A stretch of 64,000 nt of DNA from Lachnospiraceae bacterium. GTDB lineage: Bacteria; Bacillota; Clostridia; Lachnospirales; Lachnospiraceae. Where the stretch lies: the NCBI GenBank assembly GCA_017634975.1, contig JAGBMJ010000013.1, positions 1-64,000 on the forward strand, given 5' to 3'. Position 1 is the stretch's first letter; each line of letters opens with the position of its first letter. The position numbers were made by a program, and so were the translations under genes. The notes under the pieces were generated by a model. The model saw nothing but the letters and a program-made list of their open reading frames with translations. It did no database searches and was not told the origin of the DNA. Of this stretch, positions 26,339 through 36,691 are shown in pieces.

Positions 26339-27814
26339 ATGCTGAAGGACTGGGTGAAAGGCGAGAGACCAGGTGACGAGGAGATCACGGAACGGCTCAA
26401 GAAGGCAAGGCTGGAGCTGGCCGGGCGGCAGATGGCCATCAAGGATAAGAAACTGCCGGTGCTGGTCATTTTTGACGGCTGGGGCGGTGCCGGAAAAGGC
26501 AGTGTACTCGGCAAGGTGATCAAGAATCTGGATCCGAGGTTTTATAAGACGGAGACATTATCCAAGCCGTCGGAAGATGAGCTGCGTCGGCCGTTTTTGT
26601 ACCGCTATTTTGTGCGCATCCCCGAAGCGGGAAAGTTTTCCTTCTTTGACGGGAGCTGGATGGATGAAGTGACGAAGAACCGGCTGCTGGAAATGACCGG
26701 TGCGGAGGATTACCGCAGACAGCTGACCAGCATCAAGCGTTTTGAACGGACGCTGTCCGATAACGGCTATCTGGTGATGAAGTTTTTCTTCCATATTTCC
26801 GAGAAGGAGCAGAAGAAACGGTTAGAAGAACTGGGGGAGGATAAGAGCACTTCCTGGCGTGTAGAGAAGTGGGACCGCTGGCAGAATAAGCATTACGATA
26901 AGTGCATGGATGTGTACGATGCGTATCTGGAGGCGACGAACCAGTTCATCGCACCGTGGTATTTCATCGATTCCAAGAGTCGTAAGTGGGCGGAACTGCA
27001 GGTCACGGAGCTGCTGGTGAAAAATATTGATATCGCCCTGCAGAATACGGGAAGGGCGGCAACGGTACTGCAGAATATCTTCCCTCTGAAGCAGATGCCG
27101 AAGCTGTCGGAGTATGATCTGGATAAGACCATCCCAGACGATGAGTACGAGGAGGAGCTGGAAGAACTGCAGGATAAGCTGGCAGATCTCCACAACCGGA
27201 TCTACCAGAAGAAGGTGCCTGTGATCATAGCCTATGAGGGCTGGGATGCGGCTGGTAAAGGCGGTAATATCAAGCGGCTGACGGCGGCATTGGATCCGCG
27301 CGGTTTTGAGGTGCATCCGATCGCATCGCCCGAGCCGCGTGAGAAGAACCGGCATTATCTGTGGCGCTTCTGGAACCGGCTGCCGAAGGACGGGCATATC
27401 GCGATCTTTGATCGTACCTGGTACGGCCGTGTGATGGTAGAACGGCTGGAAGGCTTCTGCACCGAAAATGACTGGCAGAGAGCGTATAACGAGATCAATG
27501 AGTTTGAAAAGGAGCTGTACGACTGGGGCGCGGTGATCGTAAAGTTCTGGGTGCAGATCGACAAGGAGACGCAGCTGGCACGCTTTACGGACCGCCAGAA
27601 CACGCCGGAGAAGCAGTGGAAGATCACGGAGGAGGACTGGCGCAATCGCGAAAAATGGGATCAGTACGAAGTGGCGATCGATGAGATGATCCAGAAGACC
27701 AGCACGGAATTTGCGCCCTGGCACATCCTGGAATCCAATGACAAGCATTATGCAAGGATCAAAGCGCTGAAGATCGTGATCGAAGAGATGGAAAAGAGAT
27801 TGCATAAGTCTTGA
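26339..27814 (+). CDS. pap: polyphosphate:AMP phosphotransferase (tandem PPK2)
   Basis: 491 residues, two PPK2 domains in one chain. Each has a Walker A-like loop: FDGWGGAGKGS (about 45-55) and EGWDAAGKGG (about 299-308). The second half also has FDRTWYGRVMVERLEGF, the lid/Walker B region, where the first half has FFDGSWMDEVTKNRL, which lacks the DRTWY residues and so probably is catalytically weak. The two-domain form is the class II PPK2 type, which phosphorylates AMP to ADP with polyphosphate. Start ATG follows AAAGGAGGTATTGCT. Confidence 0.88.
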   Translation: MLKDWVKGERPGDEEITERLKKARLELAGRQMAIKDKKLPVLVIFDGWGGAGKGSVLGKVIKNLDPRFYKTETLSKPSEDELRRPFLYRYFVRIPEAGKFSFFDGSWMDEVTKNRLLEMTGAEDYRRQLTSIKRFERTLSDNGYLVMKFFFHISEKEQKKRLEELGEDKSTSWRVEKWDRWQNKHYDKCMDVYDAYLEATNQFIAPWYFIDSKSRKWAELQVTELLVKNIDIALQNTGRAATVLQNIFPLKQMPKLSEYDLDKTIPDDEYEEELEELQDKLADLHNRIYQKKVPVIIAYEGWDAAGKGGNIKRLTAALDPRGFEVHPIASPEPREKNRHYLWRFWNRLPKDGHIAIFDRTWYGRVMVERLEGFCTENDWQRAYNEINEFEKELYDWGAVIVKFWVQIDKETQLARFTDRQNTPEKQWKITEEDWRNREKWDQYEVAIDEMIQKTSTEFAPWHILESNDKHYARIKALKIVIEEMEKRLHKS

Positions 27815-27829
27815 TCTTCGTGATAAAAT
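27800..27829 (+). promoter_or_regulatory. promoter for the MATE gene
   Basis: TTGCAT, 18-base spacer, TAAAAT. The predicted start of transcription (about 27836) coincides with the start codon at 27837. Confidence 0.45.
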
Positions 27830-27836
27830 ACCCCCT

Positions 27837-29219
27837 ATGAATACAAAAGAAGATCGATTTCAAAAAATGACAACGACGCCGGTACCGAAGCTGATCACGC
27901 AGCTTGCGGTACCGACGATCATCAGTATGCTGGTGACAGGGATCTATAACACGGTGGATACCTATTTTGTCGGACAGATCCCGGAGAATGATACTCAGGC
28001 CGTGGCGGCAGTCGGGCTGGTTTTTCCGATGATGGCGATCATACAGGCGATCGGTTTTTTCTTCGGACACGGTTCCGGCAATTTTTTGTCACGTATGCTG
28101 GGGGCCGGCGAAAAGGAAAAGGCATCCGAGATGGCGGCTACAGGCTTTGCGATGGCGGTGGGGACCGGTATCGTTGTGGCGCTGCTCGGAAACCTGTGGA
28201 TCGGACAGATCGTGTGGATGCTGGCATCCGGTGACGTTTCGGCGATCACCTTTGCGATGACGGAAGAATACGGTCGTATCATTTTGATCGGCGCGCCGTT
28301 TATGATGGCGCAGTTTGTGATCAACAACCAGCTCCGGTTTCAGGGCAGCGCGATGTATGCCATGGTAGGTCTGCTGTCCGGTGCAATCATCAATATGGGG
28401 CTGGATCCGCTGCTCATCCTGGTACTGGGCATGGGAGTACGCGGCGCTGCGATCGCGACGGTTTGCGGTCAGGCGACAAGCTTTCTGATCCTGCTGATCG
28501 GTTCAAGACGTGGAGAGAATCTGCGTCTGCACCGCAAAAACGTGCATATCAACGGATACTATATCCTGCAGATCACCAACGGCGGTCTGCCCAGTCTGTT
28601 CCGGCAGGGACTGGCTGCGGTCTCTACCACGCTTTTAAACCGGGCAGCCGGTACGTGGGGAGGAGATGCAGCGATTACCGGAATGACGATCACGACGAGA
28701 GTGTTTATGCTGATGAGCTGTGCGCTGATCGGTTTCGGACAGGGCTATCAGCCCGTGTGTTCCTTCAACTATGGAGCAGGTCTGCGCGGGCGCGTGAAGG
28801 AGGGCTACTGGTTCTGCGTGAAGTGGGGAACGGTATTCCTGACCTGTATCGCGACGATATGTTTTATCTTTGCTCCGCAGGTGATCGCTTTATTTCTGAA
28901 GAATAAGAACCCGGAAGCAATTGCGGTCGGGACGGTAGCCCTGCGCTGTCAGGCCTGTGTGCTGCCGTTGTCCGCATTCATCGTGATGAGCAATATGATG
29001 CTGCAGTCCATCGGGAAAGGCGTAAAAGCGACTATTACCGCGTCGGCGAGAAACGGACTCTGCTTCATCCCGATGATCCTGCTCCTGCCGAAACTGTTCG
29101 GACTGACCGGCGTGGAGATCTCCCAGACGGTGGCAGATGTGCTGGCACTGTTTGTTACCGTACCGCTGGCATTGTCCGAGATCCGGAAATGGAAGGAAGA
29201 GATCATTCCTTCCGAATGA
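27837..29219 (+). CDS. MATE-family efflux transporter
   Basis: 460 residues, about 12 membrane helices. MATE proteins export cationic drugs or metabolites against a Na+ or H+ gradient. Typical features: PKLITQLAVPTIISMLVTGIYNTVDTYFVG at the start of the first bundle, and the symmetric second-half AAVSTTLLNRAAGTWGG. No clear ribosome site is present: the gene starts 22 bases after the PPK2 stop, with CCCCCT directly before the ATG. Natural substrate unknown. Confidence 0.9.
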   Translation: MNTKEDRFQKMTTTPVPKLITQLAVPTIISMLVTGIYNTVDTYFVGQIPENDTQAVAAVGLVFPMMAIIQAIGFFFGHGSGNFLSRMLGAGEKEKASEMAATGFAMAVGTGIVVALLGNLWIGQIVWMLASGDVSAITFAMTEEYGRIILIGAPFMMAQFVINNQLRFQGSAMYAMVGLLSGAIINMGLDPLLILVLGMGVRGAAIATVCGQATSFLILLIGSRRGENLRLHRKNVHINGYYILQITNGGLPSLFRQGLAAVSTTLLNRAAGTWGGDAAITGMTITTRVFMLMSCALIGFGQGYQPVCSFNYGAGLRGRVKEGYWFCVKWGTVFLTCIATICFIFAPQVIALFLKNKNPEAIAVGTVALRCQACVLPLSAFIVMSNMMLQSIGKGVKATITASARNGLCFIPMILLLPKLFGLTGVEISQTVADVLALFVTVPLALSEIRKWKEEIIPSE

Positions 29220-29259
29220 TACCGGCTTATATGAACTACTATTGAAAGGGAAGCTTATA

Positions 29260-31920
29260 ATGATCTACTATTTTCATGGAATCGTGGTTTTGTCCGTCGT
29301 CCTGTCTTCCATATTCGTTCTTCGATGGCAAAGGGGGATTTCCGTACATTTTGCCATGATCTTTCTGTTCATACCGGTCATCAATCTCGGATATCTCAAG
29401 GTGGCAACGGCGCAGAGTGTATCGGAAGCATTGCTTGCAAACAGCATTGAGTATTTTGACGGATGCTTTTTGGAGCTTTTCTTTTTTTTATATGTCATGA
29501 ACTTTTGTAAATTGAAGATGCCAAGGATCTGTACGGCGATCCTTCTTACGATCGGTTCGCTCATTTTATTCTTTTCTCTCAATACCGGTGAGACGGGGCT
29601 GCTTTATAAAAGTGCGGAGCTTAAGACACTGGACGGGGTATCCTATCTGGTCAAGGAATACGGGCCGGTACACAGCTTTTATTATTTTATGATTGCTTTT
29701 TATCTCGTAGCCAACCTATCGGTCATCCTGTACAGCCTTACCAGAAAAAATATATCCAAGACCAATTCCGTTCTTTTGCTGGTCGTTTATCTTGTGATCA
29801 TTTTTTCCTTTCTGGGAGGCAAGATCTTTCATCCGGCCTTTGAACTGCTTCCGGCGTCTTACGTTTTTTCGCAGATCATGTTCCTGATCATCATGAGCAA
29901 GATCACGCTCTATGATGTTTCCGGTTCTTCCATTTCCAATCTTACAGAAAACGGAAGCATCGGTTTTGCTTCGTTTGATCTGAAACTCCGTTATCTCGGG
30001 TGTACGGATCCGGCTCTGGAATGTCTTCCGGAGCTGGATACACTCTATGTGGATCAGACGCTGACGGGAGAAAATCCGGTATTTGCGGATATTCTGAACT
30101 GTATCCGGAATCTGGATGAGAAACGGAGCGAAGCATTTTTTTACGTGACACAGAACGATATCGGATACAAGGTCACGGCGGATTATCTGTATACCGGAAA
30201 AAAGATCAGGGGATATCAGTTACGAACGGAAGACAATACACTGGAAACGAGACGGCTGGAGGCAATGAAGCTGAAAGAACGTCAACAGGAAATGGAGGCA
30301 GAGATCCTGCGGCTGGAAAAATCCTCAGCGGAGGCCGCCAATGAGGCAAAAAGCTCTTTTCTCGCGCAGATGTCGCACGAGATCCGCACCCCGATCAATG
30401 CCATTCTGGGAATGAACGAAATGGTGCTGCGTGAAAGCGATCAGCCGGAAATTCTGGAGTATGCCGCCAATATACAGAGCTCCGGAAGGACGCTGTTGTC
30501 GATTATCAATACGATCCTGGATTTTTCCAAGATCGAAGACGGAAAAATGGAGATCGTTCCGGTGGAATACGATACAGCTGTTCTGGTCAATGACCTGCAG
30601 AATTCGGTGGCGGAAAGAGCAAAAGAAAAAAATCTGGATCTGATCCTGAAGATCGACCGGGAACTGCCGGCAAAGATGAAAGGAGATGATGTGCGTATAC
30701 GTCAGGTGATCTCCAACCTGCTGACCAATGCCGTCAAGTATACGGAAAAAGGTTCGGTCACGCTCATTATCCGCAAGCAGAAAATCGAGAATAACGCGAT
30801 CCTGTTGTATGTGGAAGTGACCGATACCGGCATCGGGATCAAAGAAGAAGATCTTAATGCGCTGTTTGAATCCTTTAAGCGTCTGGATCTTGCGCATAAC
30901 CGTTCGATCGAAGGCACCGGCCTGGGTATGTCGATCGTGACCGGACTCCTGGATAAAATGCAGAGTCATCTGGAGGTGCAGAGTGTATATGGTCAGGGAT
31001 CTTCGTTTTCCTTTGCACTCCGACAGGAGATCGTTGATCCGCAGCCGATGGGAGATTACAATAAAGCCGTGCAGCCGGTCCTGGTGAATGCAGAGGAGGC
31101 TCTCCACGCACCTGATGCAGATGTTCTTGTAGTGGATGATAACGGGATGAATCTGAAGGTGGCGGACAAGCTGCTGGGAATCTTCGGAATCCATGCGGAT
31201 CTTTGCTCTTCCGGCAGGGAGTGTCTGGAAAGACTGAGGCAGCAGAAATACGATATCATCTTTTTAGATCATATGATGCCGGAAATGAACGGGTTTGAAA
31301 CCCTGGATGCGATCCATGAGCAGCATCTGATCCCGGATACTACGACGGTGGTTGCCCTTACGGCCAATGCCATAGCGGGCGTCCGGGATATGTATCTGTC
31401 CAAAGGGTTTGATGATTATCTTTCGAAGCCCATTGAAAGCCGGGAGCTGTGCCGGATCCTCGAAAAGCATCTGCCGGAGGAAAAAAAGGAAGCACCCGGT
31501 CAGGGAACGGTCCGGATCGATACGGAAGAGGCATCGTCATCGGAGGAAGATGTTTTTTCGGAAGCGGAACGAGAGCATTTGCTTGCGGTGTGTCCGCAGA
31601 TCGATCTCGAAACAGCGATGACATATTGTATGGAATCCAAAGAGTTTTTCTACGAAACGCTGCGCGTATTTGCGGAGGAAGAGAAATCTGTGGTACTTCA
31701 GCAGGCCTTTTCGGAGGAGGACTATAAAAAATACAGGATCACGGTTCATTCGATGAAGAGCTCCTTAAAGACCATCGGTGCTGTGAAGATCTCCGAAAAA
31801 GCAAAGCAGCTGGAGGATGCTTCCAAAGAAGGGGATACGGCATTTATCAAAACGCATCACGCCACCTTTGTGCAGGAATACAGAGAATTTCTGGAGGCGG
31901 TCAGAACAATATTAAGCTGA
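29260..31920 (+). CDS. hybrid sensor histidine kinase with receiver and Hpt domain
   Basis: 886 residues. N-terminal ~225 residues hold about seven membrane helices (histidine-kinase 7TM type), followed by a PAS-like segment and a coiled coil. The kinase core contains His373 (MSHEIRTPINAILG), an N-box NLLTNAVKYTEKG and G-box VTDTGIGIKEED. A receiver follows with Asp670 (IIFLDHMMPEMNG), then an Hpt domain with His830 (VHSMKSSLKTIG). This makes a complete His-Asp-His phosphorelay in one chain, with an output regulator elsewhere. ATG chosen at AAAGGGAAGC, 40 bases after the MATE stop. Confidence 0.92.
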   Translation: MIYYFHGIVVLSVVLSSIFVLRWQRGISVHFAMIFLFIPVINLGYLKVATAQSVSEALLANSIEYFDGCFLELFFFLYVMNFCKLKMPRICTAILLTIGSLILFFSLNTGETGLLYKSAELKTLDGVSYLVKEYGPVHSFYYFMIAFYLVANLSVILYSLTRKNISKTNSVLLLVVYLVIIFSFLGGKIFHPAFELLPASYVFSQIMFLIIMSKITLYDVSGSSISNLTENGSIGFASFDLKLRYLGCTDPALECLPELDTLYVDQTLTGENPVFADILNCIRNLDEKRSEAFFYVTQNDIGYKVTADYLYTGKKIRGYQLRTEDNTLETRRLEAMKLKERQQEMEAEILRLEKSSAEAANEAKSSFLAQMSHEIRTPINAILGMNEMVLRESDQPEILEYAANIQSSGRTLLSIINTILDFSKIEDGKMEIVPVEYDTAVLVNDLQNSVAERAKEKNLDLILKIDRELPAKMKGDDVRIRQVISNLLTNAVKYTEKGSVTLIIRKQKIENNAILLYVEVTDTGIGIKEEDLNALFESFKRLDLAHNRSIEGTGLGMSIVTGLLDKMQSHLEVQSVYGQGSSFSFALRQEIVDPQPMGDYNKAVQPVLVNAEEALHAPDADVLVVDDNGMNLKVADKLLGIFGIHADLCSSGRECLERLRQQKYDIIFLDHMMPEMNGFETLDAIHEQHLIPDTTTVVALTANAIAGVRDMYLSKGFDDYLSKPIESRELCRILEKHLPEEKKEAPGQGTVRIDTEEASSSEEDVFSEAEREHLLAVCPQIDLETAMTYCMESKEFFYETLRVFAEEEKSVVLQQAFSEEDYKKYRITVHSMKSSLKTIGAVKISEKAKQLEDASKEGDTAFIKTHHATFVQEYREFLEAVRTILS

Positions 31921-31975
31921 AGGGAGGATACATCATCCCTCCCAAAGCAGATCAGGAATACCGCATCCGTCGCCG

Positions 31976-32008
31976 GCCTTCTTCTTAAGAGGAAGGCTTA
32001 TTTTTTTC
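31976..32008 (+). terminator. rho-independent terminator of the hybrid kinase gene
   Basis: GCCTTCTTC / GAGGAAGGC stem with TTAA loop, then a run of T residues. A second hairpin, GGGAGGAT/ATCCCTCCC, begins a few bases after the kinase stop. Confidence 0.85.
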
Positions 32009-32010
32009 CG

Positions 32011-32073
32011 TTCACCACCGAAAAAGTGCATTTCACCACATTTTCGATTTTTATCGGGATCCGTATATATAAT
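32011..32073 (+). promoter_or_regulatory. peptidase-operon promoter with direct repeats (candidate LytTR site)
   Basis: TTCACCAC occurs at 32011-32018 and 32032-32039, start-to-start 21 bp (two helical turns). The second copy ends five bases before a poor -35 (CGATTT), and 17 bases later there is a consensus TATAAT (32068-32073). LytTR-family activators classically bind two such direct repeats next to a weak -35. Confidence 0.55.
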
Positions 32074-32121
32074 GGACAATGTTCAACAGTGCTGTAAAAA
32101 AGAAACAGAAGGGAAGAAATT

Positions 32122-34146
32122 ATGAAAAAGAGAGTGGCGGCAATGCTGCTGATGACATCCGTACTGCTGTCGGGCTGCGGGAGCGCAGATCCGGAGTTTT
32201 TTATGGAGGAGGAGCAGGAAACGGACGAAGAAGTCATTTTGGATCCGGCATCCATTCGTCCGCAGGATGACTTCAACGGTTATGTCAATGCGGAGTATCT
32301 GATGAGTGTGGATCTTGATGAGCATAGCGGAAGTTATGGATCGTTTGAAGCAGTGCAGGATATGGTGGATGAACAGCTCGAAGGGATCATCGAAGAGATC
32401 GTAAACGGTGACCGTGCTTCGTATGCGTCGGGGAGCAATGAGCAGCTGATCTACGATGCATACTATCAGCTACTGGAGGCGTCCTGCGGCGGAGAATTTA
32501 TGAACGAAGAAGATGTTTCCGATATGCAGGCAACGATCGAGAGGATTCAAAATACGCAGACGATCGAAGCGTTTCTGGAACTGAGCGGGGAACTATATAA
32601 AACGTGGAATGCGAATCCGATCTTCGGTCTCTCCGTAGATTCGGATATGCACAATTCTTCGGCGGGAAGTATCTGGCTGGAGCCGTTTTCGGATCCGGGC
32701 GGACAGAAACTGAAACAGATCTGTGTCGGCGGCCGGATGGGACAGACGGTAGCGATGTATTATCGCATCGCACTGAGCGACAGCGGAATGAATGCCGATG
32801 AGGCAAAAGAACGAAGCGTGGCAACCGCCCGGATGATCATCGACATTGCGCAGGCAACGGATCTGGATCTGATCGACCGTATGGAAAAAGACTGGAGCGT
32901 TGCAATGCAGACGGCACAGTACAAAACCGCTGCGGAGGTGGATGCGATCTGTCCGAACGTCGGGATGGCGGGATTGCTTAAGACGATGGGACTTCCGGCG
33001 GATGCAGCGGACGGTGTATATCTCTGGGATGCGGGACAGCTTGCAAAGATCGATTCGCTGCTTACGGAAGAGCATCTGAAGGAGTGGCAGGATATTGCGC
33101 TGATGGCTTATCGGAGCAGTATAGGCGATCTGCTTACCGAAGATTACGGCGGCCATCCGGTTCTGTATTTCAATAACAAATATGCATTGGACGGAGTGAA
33201 ATTTATCCTGGGAAAAGAACTCGGAGAGGAATATACGGAACGGTATTATGATGAGCAGACAGTCGAAGCGGTATGTGAGATCACGAAACAGATCACGGAA
33301 GAGTACAAAGTGATGATCGATGAATGCGACTGGCTCAGTGCAGAAGGGAAAAGCGCAATCCGGGGCAAACTGGATCATATGATGTATTTTATCGGTGCGG
33401 ATGAGCCGCATACGGTGGATCCGAAGGATGCAGCACTGATTGGACATTCGGTCTATGACACACAGCGGAGGTTCAACAGCAGGGATTATGAAGAACGGAT
33501 GGATGTGCTGCAGAACGGTGTGGAACGGAACGGTTTTCAAAACATGGCACCGATGTCAGTAAATGCCTGTTATTCCCCGGATATGAATGCGATCAATATC
33601 ACACCGGCGATCATGAATCCGCCTTTTTACAGCCCGGAGCAGACAGATGCGGAAAATCTCGGCGGGATCGGTGCAGTGGTGGGACACGAGATCTCCCACG
33701 CATTTGATAATCATGGGATGCTGTTTGACAGTAACGGAAATTATGAGCCCGACTGGATGCCGCAGGAAGACAGGGATGCGTTTGACGCTATGGCGGCACA
33801 GATCGAGGAATACTATTCACGACAGATGATCATGGGGATCCATCCGGTAGACGGGGAACTGACGCTGGGAGAAAATCTGGCGGATATCAGCGGGGTGGAC
33901 TGTATCCTGCGGCTGGCAAAGACAAACGAAGAACGAAAGGAGCTGCTGGAGAACTACGCAAGAGTATGGGCGTGTGTTTCCCAGAAGGACGGCGCGCTTG
34001 CACAGCTGTATTCGGATGTTCACAGTCCCGCGATCACACGCGTGAATGCAGTGGTGGCACTTTTTGATCCCTTCTATGAGATCTATGATGTAAAAGAAGG
34101 GGATGCAATGTATGTGGCTCCGGAAGAAAGGGTAACAAGGTGGTAG
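32122..34146 (+). CDS. M13-family (neprilysin/PepO-like) metallopeptidase, lipoprotein
   Basis: 674 residues. Signal peptide with lipobox LLSGCGS, so it is lipid-anchored on the outer face of the membrane. The zinc site is complete: His522-Glu-Ile-Ser-His526 (VGHEISHAFDNHG) and Glu584 in ENLADISG. The N-terminal PepO-like helical domain (PQDDFNGYVNAEYL) and the central NACYSPDMNAINITPAIMNPPFY block are characteristic. M13 enzymes cut oligopeptides of up to about 40 residues. It is the first gene of the locus with the ABC transporter and LytTR/GHKL system. ATG follows AAGGGAAG. Confidence 0.93.
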   Translation: MKKRVAAMLLMTSVLLSGCGSADPEFFMEEEQETDEEVILDPASIRPQDDFNGYVNAEYLMSVDLDEHSGSYGSFEAVQDMVDEQLEGIIEEIVNGDRASYASGSNEQLIYDAYYQLLEASCGGEFMNEEDVSDMQATIERIQNTQTIEAFLELSGELYKTWNANPIFGLSVDSDMHNSSAGSIWLEPFSDPGGQKLKQICVGGRMGQTVAMYYRIALSDSGMNADEAKERSVATARMIIDIAQATDLDLIDRMEKDWSVAMQTAQYKTAAEVDAICPNVGMAGLLKTMGLPADAADGVYLWDAGQLAKIDSLLTEEHLKEWQDIALMAYRSSIGDLLTEDYGGHPVLYFNNKYALDGVKFILGKELGEEYTERYYDEQTVEAVCEITKQITEEYKVMIDECDWLSAEGKSAIRGKLDHMMYFIGADEPHTVDPKDAALIGHSVYDTQRRFNSRDYEERMDVLQNGVERNGFQNMAPMSVNACYSPDMNAINITPAIMNPPFYSPEQTDAENLGGIGAVVGHEISHAFDNHGMLFDSNGNYEPDWMPQEDRDAFDAMAAQIEEYYSRQMIMGIHPVDGELTLGENLADISGVDCILRLAKTNEERKELLENYARVWACVSQKDGALAQLYSDVHSPAITRVNAVVALFDPFYEIYDVKEGDAMYVAPEERVTRW

Positions 34147-34185
34147 GACGAAGAAGGCGTCCTGCCGATACTATGGAGGATTAAC

Positions 34186-36666
34186 ATGGGTTTAATGATC
34201 AAACATTCTTTGAAAAATATTTTTGCGAAACCGTTCCGGCTGCTGCTGCTGGTAATCTGCATTACATTTGCATCCTTTACGGCACTGCTGGCGGTCGATA
34301 TGCGGAACAATATCACGTCTTTGATGAAGGGGTATATGATGGATATGATCGGCCAGATGGATATCCTTGCGTATAACTCTTCTGCGGAAACGATGGAGGG
34401 ACTGGATGAGATCGCAGCATTAAAAAAAGTCGGTGTTGCTTCGGCGCTTCAGTTTGAATACGAGAACGATCCTTCCGGTTACGAGTATTCGTATGAAACA
34501 AGGATCGAAGTGATGGCGTTTTCGGATTACAGTACAGCGTATGAGATGTCGTTTTTTCCGATACCGGTAGACCTGGACGAGCAGTCGGCTGTGATCACCC
34601 GGGAATATGCGGATACCTTCGGAACAGCGATCGGCGATACGATCCGGCTGCAGACCAGAGATGAAGAAGATATCGAACTGAAAGTGCAGGATATCGTGGA
34701 GCTGCAAAATGTAATTGTCAGAGGAGAAGCGGTGTTCGTAACCGATACGATCGTGCAGCGGATCGCCTGTACGAGAGATGCGGATTATGATGCCTGGCTG
34801 ATCGATGTGGAAGATGATACAAAGGTGTCCGATGTGGCGGATGCTTTGCGGAAAGCAGATCCGTCCGCAGAGCTGGAAGTAGTAAACGAGTTGATGGATG
34901 ATCCGGATATTGAGCAGATATATAACCTGTTTTACCTGCTGTTTCTGATCTCGTTTTTGCTGGTGATCTTTGTGACGGTATCTCTTGCAGAAAAGATCGT
35001 TAATGAACGGATGTCGGTGATCGGTACGCTCCGCAGTCTCGGAGTGACGCCGGGATTGACGACCTGTTTCCTGCTGATCGAAAACATCTTATATGCCGTG
35101 ATCGGAACAGGGATTGGAATCCTGCTGTATGTAAAGGTAAAACCGGTTATGCTGGGGGCCATGATCAATCTCAGCGAAGAGGGGGTAGATCCGAAACAGT
35201 ATATCGGTGCGACTCCGGTATGGGTGTATCTGCTTGTTCTGGCAGGGGCGATCCTCGTGGAATGTGCTTATCCGTTATATGAGCTCACCAGAGCGGTAAA
35301 GACTCCGATCCGCGATATTATTTTTGACAACAAAGATACGGCATTTCAGTATCGCTGGAGCAGACTGTATACCGGGATCGTGCTGGGAGCAGCGGCGATC
35401 GTTACCGGCCTGCTGGTGAAAAACTTTGTGACACTGGCGATATCTCTGGTCTGCGGGATCATCGCACTGGCAGTACTGATCCCCTTCCTGATCCGGATTC
35501 TGTCCAAAGGGATCGCAGCGATCTGCAGGAAGTCTGCATTTCCGGTGGCACAGCTGGCGGCGGAGAACATTTCCAGAAACCGTATCATAATGGGGACTGC
35601 GGTGCTTTGTGTGACATCACTGACCCTTTCCCTTTTGATCGGAAGTATGGGAGAAGCGCTTACCGGGGATCTCGAAAAAACGGATTATGATTGTGATGTG
35701 ATGGTCGATATCAGTGTGAACGATGAGTATCACAATTATCGCTATATCGGTGCGGTTGAGGGGGTGGAGGAAGCGGATTATATCTATCGTACTCCGGCAA
35801 ACCTGAAATTGGGAGAGGATAAACAAAGAGTCTTTTCCGCGGTTGCCGATACACCGCATACGATGCTTACAGACCTTCCGGCGGAGGGCTTTGCCCTGAA
35901 GGAAAATGAGATCATTATTTCCACAGCGGCAGCACAGCGGCTGGGGATCACGATCGGAGACGAGATCATGATCACGCTGGATGCGGATACGGATTTTCCG
36001 ATCGAAAAAAAGATGATCGTGAAGGATACGCTGCATATGGAAAAGATGGAGAGCTTCGGGATCTGGACGGTGATCATAAATCCGGATGTGTACGAGCATA
36101 TCTTCGGCGAAAAGATCCTCAGTATGGTACTGGTAAGATGCGCAGATCCGGATGCGGTAAAAGAAAGGATTGAAAAATGCAGTGAATCCGGTTCGCTCAG
36201 AGCCAGTACGATGGAAGAGATGATCGAAGAGGACAAGTCATCCAACAGCGGATTGCTGATGGTGATACGACTGATCGTTGCGGGAAGCGCAGGACTGACA
36301 CTGATCGGTATCGCCGGCAACCAGTCTCTCGGATTTCTGACCAGAAAGCGTGAAAATGCGCTTCTGTACTCGGTGGCACTGCCCAGAGGCGGACTTAAGA
36401 AAATGTTATTCCTGGAAAGCGTATTTTCTATGGGGATCTCAGCGGCCGTTGCAGCGATCACGGCACCGTTTCTCTACGGCGTGTTGGGACATCTGATGGA
36501 TGTGATCGGAGACGGTGAGATCAATATTCTGGAAAAAGGTATGACGGCGACCACAGACAGCCTGGCGTACCTGGGGATCATATTGGTGATCTATCTGCTG
36601 ACGACACTGATCCCGTTTAAATACCTGCGGAAGATGAATATTGCAGAAGAACTGAAATACGAATAA
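34186..36666 (+). CDS. ABC transporter permease (FtsX/MacB type)
   Basis: 826 residues. Tandem FtsX-like halves: a helix at about 15-35, a large extracytoplasmic domain (about 40-235), helices at about 243-263, 290-315, 345-370, 393-440, a second extracytoplasmic domain (about 490-690) and three final helices. This layout fits LolCDE/MacB and the larger BceB-like mechanotransmission or export permeases rather than an importer. ATP-binding partner is the next gene. Spacing of 39 bases from the peptidase, with a small GGACG/CGTCC hairpin between, and GGAGG before the ATG. Confidence 0.9.
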   Translation: MGLMIKHSLKNIFAKPFRLLLLVICITFASFTALLAVDMRNNITSLMKGYMMDMIGQMDILAYNSSAETMEGLDEIAALKKVGVASALQFEYENDPSGYEYSYETRIEVMAFSDYSTAYEMSFFPIPVDLDEQSAVITREYADTFGTAIGDTIRLQTRDEEDIELKVQDIVELQNVIVRGEAVFVTDTIVQRIACTRDADYDAWLIDVEDDTKVSDVADALRKADPSAELEVVNELMDDPDIEQIYNLFYLLFLISFLLVIFVTVSLAEKIVNERMSVIGTLRSLGVTPGLTTCFLLIENILYAVIGTGIGILLYVKVKPVMLGAMINLSEEGVDPKQYIGATPVWVYLLVLAGAILVECAYPLYELTRAVKTPIRDIIFDNKDTAFQYRWSRLYTGIVLGAAAIVTGLLVKNFVTLAISLVCGIIALAVLIPFLIRILSKGIAAICRKSAFPVAQLAAENISRNRIIMGTAVLCVTSLTLSLLIGSMGEALTGDLEKTDYDCDVMVDISVNDEYHNYRYIGAVEGVEEADYIYRTPANLKLGEDKQRVFSAVADTPHTMLTDLPAEGFALKENEIIISTAAAQRLGITIGDEIMITLDADTDFPIEKKMIVKDTLHMEKMESFGIWTVIINPDVYEHIFGEKILSMVLVRCADPDAVKERIEKCSESGSLRASTMEEMIEEDKSSNSGLLMVIRLIVAGSAGLTLIGIAGNQSLGFLTRKRENALLYSVALPRGGLKKMLFLESVFSMGISAAVAAITAPFLYGVLGHLMDVIGDGEINILEKGMTATTDSLAYLGIILVIYLLTTLIPFKYLRKMNIAEELKYE

Positions 36667-36691
36667 ATACCGGCTGATAAGGAGAAAAGTC

